A DNA stretch of 17,845 nt, taken from the NCBI GenBank assembly GCA_009602725.1, contig WELB01000122.1, positions 25,514-43,358 on the forward strand, read 5' to 3'. The position numbers were made by a program, and so were the translations under genes. This document shows positions 6,401 through 14,592 of this stretch, piece after piece (position 1 is the stretch's first letter; each line of letters opens with the position of its first letter). Below the pieces are notes generated by a model, which was not told the DNA's origin, did not search any database, and was given only the letters and a program-made list of their open reading frames with translations. This stretch comes from Spirogloea muscicola. Lineage: Eukaryota; Streptophyta; Zygnematophyceae; Spirogloeales; Spirogloeaceae.

Positions 6401-9400
6401 AGAAGGCGCAGGCCAAGGCGCGGCGGCACATCTACAGCTCCGGCGCTGCCGGCTGCGGCGGCAAGGCCGAGCCGACGAGCGCCAAGAACACGGGCGAGGT
6501 GCAGCCTCCGAGGCCTCTCGGACCGCTGTCGTCGCGTCGCGGGTCTCGTTGCCGTGGGGGGCCATTAGTGACTCGTCACTGTGACCGTAGTCTTGTGCTG
6601 GGACTCACAGTCTGCCTGCCTGTTGCTGGCGCTCTGGCAGCCTCTGCCGTGCGCGCACTGGACCGCGTGTTCAAGCAGTGGGGCCGCTTCCAGGAGCACC
6701 TGCGCAGCAAGCACGCGGACCAGGACCAGGAGCCGGGGCAGGAGGAGGCCTCCTCCGCCGCCGCCGGAGCTGCCGATGAAGCGGCGGCGAGTGACAGAGC
6801 GGGGCCTGCAGGTGACGGCCGGCAGCCAGCCAGCCTTCCTGCTTCCGGCGGCGGCGGCGGCCTCCAGGGTGATGGCTTGGGGGCCGCTGGCGACGTCCGG
6901 CCCGATGGGAAGTTGGCATACCTGGTCAAGTCGCCTCAGACCCTTCTCAACGAGTGGTGCCAGAAGAACAAGCGGCCATCCGCCAGGTTCAAGCAGGTGA
7001 GGAGGCTGTGCAGGTGTACTCTGTCCTGACCCTTCAGAGTATGTAGTCAAGTCCAGGTATGGCTGCACATCTGCAATACAGGTCTCGGCGTTAGGGTTAA
7101 GGGTCTAAACCCTAAAGCCCTGCATAATTCTTCATGGACATTCTAATTTCACCTTCTTTGCGCTGAGAAGTATGGAGCCTGGCGTGCGCTGCATTAAGTT
7201 CCTTAAGCAAGCACGCCTGTTGTTGACCACGCATCATGTGGCGCTGGTCAGATAGTGGTGGAAGGAGGCTGCTACAACTGCCGGGTGGTACTACCTGATG
7301 CCAAGGACAGCAAGGATGACATGGTCCTCTGGTATCGAGAAAGAGCTGCGCTGACTGGGCTCGAAGCGCAGCAGCGGTCATGGGCCTCCACTGGGTGCTT
7401 GGAGACCGCAGGTTCGAGCATTGATCAGTCACAATGAGTGTGTCAAATGGCGATGAAGCATCTGACTTTCAATCTAGTATTGCACACTTCTAACGTGCAA
7501 TGGAATGTTTCTCTGGTGTCTCAGGTCGTAGTTTTACTACTTGCGTGTACGCGACAACAGAAAGACTGATCTGCTCGGTGCCTGTCTGTGCTATCATCGT
7601 GCATAAAATTGAAAAGCACATTTGACTATAAAAACGTGTGACTTATTTAACAGAGAATTAGAGTGCTTGGGCTCACCACCACTACATTGGTCATGTTGCA
7701 CTCAAACAGGCTCGATCGCGTGCTACCGGCTGAGTTCCGGCAGCAGTGGAAGGAGCTGGACGAGGCTGCAGAGGAGAGGAAAGCACGCCAAAAGAGGCAG
7801 AAGGAGAAAGAGGAGCACCAGAAACGGCTGCGCAGGCTGCGCCAGCCTTAGCAGGAACTGCAGCCGATATTCATGAGCGAGAACAATCGGCGCTTGGTCG
7901 AGAGCTTGCTCAGGGTGGAGGCAGGCACAGCAAATGGAGAAGCTGCACCAGAAGCTGAGGGAAGCAGTGAAGAACTGTCTGATGGGCCCAGTGACAGTGA
8001 CACGGCAGAAGATGTCGAAGACCAGAGCCGGTGTAAAAGCTCAGAGTATGCCGCGGGCGACAGAGGTCAGATTGCAGAGACGAGCGACAGCTCAGAGGAC
8101 GATTGGGACCGGCCTGTTGAAGCCTCTGATGCAGCTGACCAAGATGGTCAAGCCTCGTCCACTGACAAGCCAACAGCCGCTCCTGGAGCGAAGGATGTAT
8201 GTAGTCGGGCTGAGTTGGAGGCCGTTCTCCTGCAGATGGGCTTCAGGAAAAGGGACGCTGAGCAAGCCGCAAGGGAGCGTGCAGACCTCCCGTCAGCTCT
8301 GGACTGGCTGGTCCTTAATGTCGCCGAGGCTGACTTGCCTGCCCATTTTGCTCCAGACTCCTCACAGGCCGCTGTGCAGGTCCTTCGGCGGGGCCAGCAG
8401 AGGGCTGTCCTGTCAGGAGGGCTTGGAGATGCACTCGCAAGAGCTGCCGCTCACCTTCATGCATACGGCTACCCATTGAAGTCTTGCAGGTGAATGCCAT
8501 GGATGATCCCTGTGTTGAGTTGGCTTTATGATGCGTGCGTTGCCGCTGATCAAGAGGGACAGAGTGTAGCAGTCTCATCGATTTTCGATTGAAGTATAAC
8601 AGTCTCATGGAGTCGCTCTGTCAACCTGCAGGGAGGCATTGGCAGCTCATGGTGGAGACGAAGAGCAAGCCTTGTATCAGCTTTTCCACAAGTATGTGGA
8701 TATCGGGCAACAACAATGTCAAGTGACCCACTCCTTGACAAGCGAGGACCTGGCTGAGCTCAGGGAGGAGGAAAAGCTGGCGGTGAAAGCCATCTATGGG
8801 CGCGACATCAGTTTCCCGTCTGTGTCTTCAATATCCCTCGTGCTCCCGGGTATTGAGGGCCTGACAGAGAGGGTGACACTGGAGGTAGGTACAAGGCACA
8901 AGTCCAAGTGACAAAGCCGTGTCAATCTGTTAGTACTATTTAGCACGAGATCCGAGTGAAGATAAGATGTCCCGTGCTCCGCAATCCTTGACTGAGTCCT
9001 TGTCGCCATCTTCATGGACAATGTAAGGCTGAGTCTATGTGCTGATGGCTGCTCTGCATTTTCTGGGCCTTTGATTTGCACAGCTTTTCTGCGGCCAAGA
9101 GTACCCTATGAGCACGCCAGTCCTTGGCTTCCAAGGTGGAGGCTGGCTACCCTCATTTGCACTGGAGCTCACAAGACTTACAGCCGCACGCTCGCGTGAG
9201 CTGGTCGGCAGCTGCATGCTATACGAGCTGGCTTGCTACGCTGTGGACGAGATACCCAGCCTCCTTGCTAGAGCCTCTCAGAGTGCTGATGAAGCGAGCA
9301 GGGCTGTCTCAATTGCTCCACGCGTATCTTCAATCAGCAGATCTGAAGCATCAGGGCCTGGAGCACAGAGAGGCCCTCCTGCTGCAGAACGGGACTTTGA

Positions 9401-12400
9401 GAAGCCAGCTTCAGCCATCAGAAGGACCAAAGCACCGCAGTTGGCAGCATCCGAGAATGCAACAAGAAAGGAAAACGGAAGGCTGAAGGTGTGCAGCAGC
9501 GCGTGTGTATGCATTTATCAGTACTGAAAGCTTGAGGACCTGTGCTCAGTGGCTTTTTGATGACTTGGCCCTTACTTGTTGCTCGTGTCGTCATAGTTGG
9601 AGTGGGAGACATGGATGTCGGCCCCAAGGCTTGCAAGTCTTCGTGCTCAGCGAGCGAAGCTGCCAGCCATGAAGGAGCGGAGCGCAGTTATACAGGCGGT
9701 GGAAGCTGGGCTTGTCACCATCATCTGTGGTCAGACAGGGTGTGGCAAGAGTACGCAGGTTGGTGGCCTGCCTGTCTACAAACCCACTATCGAAAGCTGC
9801 ACATATGATATGTCTTGAGCACCAGCGGACTCTATTTTTGACACTAGTGCTTCTGAACAGTGACTATATTCAAGGCAGACTTCTATGATGCTGGAACTCA
9901 TTGCGATGCTCTGCCAATGTCCAACAGGTCCCGCAGTATATTCTGGAGAACACCATTGAGCAGGGTGTGGGGGCCTCCTGCAACATTGTCTGTACTCAAC
10001 CACGTCGTATATCTGCAGTTGGCGTGGCGGACAGAGTCTCCCAAGAGCGTGGGGAGCCAGTCGGCGGGACGGTAAGGATTTGGCTCCTTGGCTACTCAAG
10101 GTGAAGTAGGTTGTGACTACTTAGTATATGCCTCTTGCTTCCTATAGTCCTTCAAAACCTATAGTAGCGTGCAGGAATATCCACCTTTAACTGCACCACT
10201 CAATTAGTGCCCTCTATCATCTCAGCATAGCGCCATGCACTGGGGTTCAAGTTGGTCAATCTGTCCCTCTGTCACACCTTATGTAGACTTTGAGTTGGAA
10301 TGACTATGATGCAGAGGCCTTCTGCATTGGCTGCATGGCTGGCTAGAGTACATGCTCACTTCTACAGCCTTTGGTGGAGATCTTCTGAGACTTCTGTTAG
10401 AAGTCCTTCATCACACCAACCTCATGAATGTGTGTTCCAGGTTGGTTACTCTATCCGCCTGGAGAATCGGAGGTCATCCAGGACCCGTCTCCTCTTCTGC
10501 ACAACAGGCATCCTCCTCCGGCGCCTCCTGTCCGACCCAGACCTTACAGGAATTACACACGTCATAGTTGACGAAGTCCACGAGAGGAGCGTGGAAGGTG
10601 ACCTGCTGCTGCTCGTTCTGAGGGAGCTGCTGGCTCGGCAGTCGGTCAGGTGGCGTCCTCGCTCGCTGGTGCTTTGTAACACTTAGTGAAGCCTGTCTGC
10701 AGTGATGTACTCATATCAATCCCCAAGCCCATATCAAACAGCTGATGCGGACTGAACATTATGGCCTGATCCTGAGGGTACTCGTCATCTCGTGTGGCAG
10801 TCGTCAGACGGAAGTGCCATTGCGGCTGATACTCATGTCCGCCACCATCGATACCTCCATGCTTGCGGGCTACTTTGTGGGCTTTGAGCGTAAATTGGAC
10901 CCGAATTTTGTCACAATTCCTGGTTTCACCCATCCGGTGCAAGAGCTCTTCCTGGATGACGCCCTCGAGCTCACCGGATTCATCATAGGCAGGAACTCCA
11001 GATACGCTCTGAAGGGCAAGCCAGCCCCTCATCTGCAGACTCAGAAGCCCGTCTCGGAGATTTGGGACCAGGATGACGACAAAGCCGAGCACTACTCCCT
11101 GCCCACTATGCAGTCGCTGTCTGTAGTGGACGAGGATATGATCAATTATGAGCTGATTGAGGTGCTGTTAGTAAGCCTTGTCACAAACAAGGTCCAAATT
11201 GGCCATTGTGGTCATGGCTCGTCAGTTGGTGGGGCCGAAGCAGGGGCTATCTTGGTCTTCCTCCCTGGCGTGGGTGAGATTCGCAGGTTGCAGAGTGCGC
11301 TGCAGAGGAGCAGCAAGCTGGCCGAAGCCCTTGGTCCTAGCGGAGCTTGGATCCTGCCCCTGCACGGATCTCTCGCTGGCGAAGACCAGAAGAAGGTGTT
11401 CCAGAGGCCGCCCAAGGGCATACGGAAGATTGTCCTCGCCACCAATGTGGCAGAGACCAGCATCACAATAGACGATGTTGTGTGAGTGCTCCTCACTGAC
11501 CCCACTTCACCTTGCCATGTAGTCAAATCAATGGCTGTTAAGGTTTGTTGGGTACCATTGCCGCTCATGAAAGGCAGCCCATGAACCAGGTACTTGCAGC
11601 AGCTCAGGGGCAAGTCTGTGGTGTGTGGCAGCTATGTGGTGGACAGTGGCAAGGTGAAGGAGATGCGATACGACCACAGCAGGGGCCTGGCTTCCCTTGA
11701 GGAGTGCTTCATCTCCAAGGCCAGCGCCAGGCAGCGGGCTGGCAGGGCAGGTCGCGTTCAGCCGGGCTGCTGCATCCGCCTCTTCTCACGGCGGCAGTAT
11801 GAGAAGCTGGATGACCACCAACTGCCTGAGATGCTCAGGGTGTCCTTGGAGGGCTTGTGCTTGCAGGTATTCCACACAATACGATCAGTGAGCTCTGTCA
11901 TGTCTAATGTCCCTTATTTTTAGGCCTTTAACCACTTAAAGAATCTCGTACAAGGAGCTGTCATTTGAGACACCGTGTACCTACCTCTCTTGGGTGTCAG
12001 CTATTCACCTTCTCTGAGCTCTTACATAATGGAACCCGTAAGAGGTCATTGTCTTCATAGCAATGAGCTCTGCCACACGTTGTGTGGATGTTAGACTGAT
12101 AGTAGCTTATTGACCATGACATTGACATCTCGCAAAGAGAGCTACTGGTGGATCACTGTGCTTCAAGTACACTTCATTTGAGCACTTATGACATTACGCT
12201 CTGTCCAATAATGTGGGCATGTTGTGCTTCCATGACTGTAATGCAGATAAAGTCGCTGCTTGGAGGCAACATCGAGGAGACCCTGTCCCAGGCGCTTACT
12301 CCTCCAAGCAGAGAGGCCATTGCAGCAGCTCTGGGTGCTCTGCAAGCCATGCAAGCTTTGGACATTGATCACAATCTCACATCTCTAGGCCAGCACCTGG

Positions 12401-14041
12401 CGAGGATGCCCGTTGGTACATATTCAAAACTGCACTTGACAGCTGACTGATGTAGCCATTTGAGAGTGACTTTAATCAAAGTTTGCAGCCTCCCATTGCC
12501 AATGCATGTATCGGCACTTGTGAAGAAGCATTGATGTTGTTGCCCTTCCAGGAGCCCATAGATTCACAGGCTCAACGGTGCATGTGTTGAATGTTTGACA
12601 GATGCAAGGGTAGGCAAGATGCTGATCCTTGGCTCCATGCTCCGCTGCCTCAACCCCGTGCTCACCATTGCTGCGGCTCTAGCGAGTCGCTCGCCCTTCT
12701 TGTCGCCGCTTGACAAGAGGTGAGCTTTCTGACAAAGCAAACCCTTTAGAAGGGAGAGAGACTTACATTATGTCTCAGATGATTTTCATGTTCATGTTTG
12801 CACTCCTTGTGTACAAGTGGCCATTGTTGTCACACTTGAGATTTGCTCATGCATGCTGGCCCTGGGCTCTTACCTTCCTGCATACTATTCTTGGCGCACA
12901 GAGTGGAGGCGAATGCAGCAAAGCTGAAGCTAGCGGGGAGTACGAAGAGCGACCACATGGCTGTGGTCGTTGGCTATGACGGCTGGGAGGAAGCACAGCT
13001 GCAAGCAAGCAAGGCTCCCTGCTCTGCACATTCATGTCCTTGCGGCTACCTCAAATCAGAATCTGCAATGGGCTTGCCCACAATCTGCTTCTTCTTGACA
13101 TGTATGTGCAACAGTGTGGAACCATGTGAAGCACAAGCAAGGTAAAACTCCGGAGGTTCGCTTCGTTTTTGCTGCCAGGGTTGGGCTGCAGAGAGGGCCT
13201 ACTGCGACGCCAATTTCCTGTCAAGAGAGACGCTTGTGGCTATGCAGGCCAGCAGGGCCGACTACGCATCTGTCCTTGTGGATCTTGGGTTTGCTCCACC
13301 AGACTACCATAGACAGCTTGTGGCTTCCTCCTCTTCCTTAAGTGACAGTGTCCACGTCCTGGACAAGGAGTCGAGGAGCATCAGGGTGGTGAAGGCGGCC
13401 CTGTGCGGCGGCTTCTACCCCAAGGTCCTGCGGGTGCAGCATCCCGAGAAAACGTATGCCCAGACCGAGGGAGGCACTGTTGTCAAAGACGCTGCAGCTC
13501 ACGAGCTCCGCATGTACTCTAAGAGTGATGGACGGGTGTTCCTCCACCCGAGCAGTGTAAACTTTGGTGTTGGCCGCTTCGAGAGCCCGTGGATTGTGTA
13601 CAGGTGAAGTCAAATGCACTTCAATCTTCATCAGATTGCTTTGAGAAAGTTTTAGCTTCTCCGCTTGCCCACCATGTGGTCCTCTGCAAACGCGTGTGAA
13701 TGCCTTGGTTGATGTCCTGAGGGTTTTGTGGTGTGCCCTCTTGTACCAGTGAAAAGGTGAAGACCTCCAAGGTGTACATTCGGGAAACCAGCATGGTTCC
13801 CGCCTATGGCCTCCTGCTCTTTGGAGGAGGCGATATTGGTGTGCGTCACGAGAGGAAGCTGATCTCTTTGGATGGCTGGATGGAATTTGAAGCGCCTGCG
13901 AGGATTGCCGTCCTGATCCGTGAGCTCCGCGGCAGAGTTGCGTTGCTTCTGGCGGACAAGATAGGCAACCCTGCGCTGGACATCAGCTCCAGCCCCATGA
14001 TTGCATCCCTCGTGCGGCTCCTCGCCACAGATGGCTTCTGA
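6397..14041 (+). CDS. DExH-box RNA helicase, DHX29/DHX57-like (plant DExH7 type)
   Basis: This is an ATP-dependent RNA helicase. DHX29 relatives assist ribosome scanning on structured mRNAs, so a translation role is inferred. Domain order (about 1574 aa): dsRBD-like module split by the first intron (about 180-254), Lys/Glu-rich coiled coil (270-300), UBA-like (419-458, MGF motif), second UBA-like (about 500-536), RWD (about 545-690), then the core. Core motifs: [10 protein letters not shown] (Lys784), Ia TQPRRIS, II DEVH (879-882), III MSAT (913-916), [33 protein letters not shown]2/winged-helix and C-terminal OB-fold follow, ending at TGA 14039-14041. All catalytic motifs are intact. Two lesions lie in the N-terminal third: a one-base frame break at 7332-7371 and an in-frame TAG at 7849-7851. 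The start is the first in-frame ATG. Confidence 0.93.
7091..7115 (+). repeat. Inverted telomere-like repeat with a perfect telo-box (helicase intron 1)
   Basis: TTAGGGTT (7091-7098) and AACCCTAA (7108-7115) form a perfect 8-bp inverted repeat with a 9-nt loop. AAACCCTAA at 7107-7115 is an exact plant telo-box. It lies in the first intron of the helicase gene, where transcriptional enhancer elements are common in plants. It could also be a remnant of telomere-repeat insertion. Confidence 0.7.
7332..7371 (+). other. Frame break in the dsRBD-like exon (1-nt deletion or 35-nt micro-intron)
   Basis: The frame encoding [11 protein letters not shown] and DDMVLWY (from 7252) does not continue into [13 protein letters not shown], which is read two bases out of frame from 7368. 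A single missing base near 7367-7371 would join them with the expected spacing for a dsRBD second helix. A 35-nt GT-AG micro-intron at 7332-7366, with a CTGAC branch-like motif at 7351-7355, is phase-compatible too, but would delete about 12 residues of the domain. I favour a base deletion. Confidence 0.7.
7849..7851 (+). other. In-frame TAG inside the helicase coding region
   Basis: The codon string CAG CCT TAG CAG GAA CTG CAG interrupts the coiled-coil segment at about residue 301. Similarity-like coding sequence ([14 protein letters not shown]) continues in the same frame. No GT donor exists between 7747 and 7849 that could splice it out. It is one transition away from CAG. It is either a sequencing error or a real nonsense mutation. 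Confidence 0.8.
13005..13178 (+). other. Probable GC-AG intron in the helicase gene
   Basis: The upstream exon ends EEAQLQ and the downstream exon starts [13 protein letters not shown], joined in phase 0. The donor is GCAAGC and the acceptor TTTTTGCTGCCAG. The only nearby GT (13036) has the wrong phase. GC-AG introns are a known minor class of U2 introns. The intron itself is well supported by the frame change; the exact donor is less so. Confidence 0.65.
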
Positions 14042-14103
14042 ATGGTGCACTTCATGGATAGCTTGGCTTCATTCTTGTGCCGGTTCCATTCTCTTCAAGT
14101 GCC

Positions 14104-14108
14104 TTACA
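14104..14108 (-). terminator. Candidate poly(A) signal TGTAA for the methyltransferase
   Basis: TTACA on the plus strand reads TGTAA on the minus strand, about 485 nt past the methyltransferase stop and only about 63 nt from the helicase stop. The long implied 3' UTR and short motif make this tentative. Confidence 0.25.
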
Positions 14109-14394
14109 TTCTCTTCTGTACAATCACCCCGCTGAGTACCTGCACGCTGTGCCAAATCTTAGGTTGAGTGGGCTAAGTTTAACACCTGCCTCAAATTGCA
14201 GCGATTCTTTTCAGCCCTCTCCATGTGCACCTATCCTGCACGTGTGCAAGGCATTCCAATATTGGACGGAATACTCAATGCTGCTTCGTATGTTTTGTTG
14301 CAAGTGTGCATGCTGACATCCTTGCACATCATGGTCAGGAGCTCGCAGATTCAAATGACTGGTGGCTCGCCCAAGAGCCTGCTGGAACAGAGTG

Positions 14395-14399
14395 TGTAA
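14395..14399 (+). terminator. Candidate poly(A) signal TGTAA for the helicase
   Basis: TGTAA lies about 350 nt beyond the helicase stop. It is the only exact match on the plus strand I found in this intergenic region. It is a five-base motif, so a chance match is quite possible. Confidence 0.35.
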
Positions 14400-14592
14400 A
14401 GCTCGATCAAGCAAGGAGCTCAGGTCGGAGATCAGCTACATCATCCATTTAGCACCCGACATGAGAGTGCCATGCGATGCGCAGGGCAAGAGGCTCTGCC
14501 GCTGCGGGGTGCACAGCAGCTGCACTGAGAGGCGCAATGCCACAAAAAGTCTAAGCTGCGGTGCAGAAGGTGTGCTAGGAGTGAGTTAGGGG

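Larger units (their letters stand above)
6397..14041 (+). other. Exon map of the helicase gene (15 exons)
   Basis: Exons: 6397-6996, 7252-7411, 7710-8489, 8632-8884, 9084-9488, 9597-9758, 9928-10071, 10441-10644, 10808-11481, 11632-11866, 12247-12415, 12602-12719, 12902-13004, 13179-13603, 13750-14041. Introns are GT-AG except 13005-13178, which needs a GC donor (GCAAGC). The sum is 4724 nt, one short of a multiple of three, matching the frame break in the second exon. The first exon is uncertain: 6499-6640 starts like an intron (GTGCAG) and ends in CAG, but removing it breaks the frame, so it is kept as coding. Larger introns such as 10072-10440 and 11867-12246 hold nothing else I can recognise. 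Confidence 0.82.
14042..14592. other. Convergent 3' intergenic region (tail-to-tail)
   Basis: This 551-bp stretch separates the helicase stop from the methyltransferase stop. TGTAA, the usual chlorophyte poly(A) signal, occurs on the plus strand at 14395-14399 (helicase direction). It also occurs on the minus strand at 14104-14108 (methyltransferase direction). If both are used, the two 3' UTRs overlap by about 290 bp. Small open frames here (14196-14399 and 14362-14589) match nothing I recognise and are not called as genes. Confidence 0.5.

Noticed and set aside
7849-7851. TAG read as glutamine (variant nuclear code, as in some ulvophyte algae and ciliates)
   Set aside because: The PDI gene ends in TAG exactly after an HTEL retrieval signal, so TAG acts as a stop in this genome. 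One internal TAG is better explained by error or mutation.
10300-10395. C/D-box snoRNA inside a helicase intron (TATGATGC and CTGA about 75 nt apart)
   Set aside because: The C box is imperfect, no convincing terminal stem pairs the flanks, and these short motifs are expected by chance.
14196-14589. Small plus-strand ORFs in the convergent intergenic region, one Cys-rich
   Set aside because: No recognisable domain or start context, and the interval is adequately explained as 3' UTRs. They could be revisited with transcript data.
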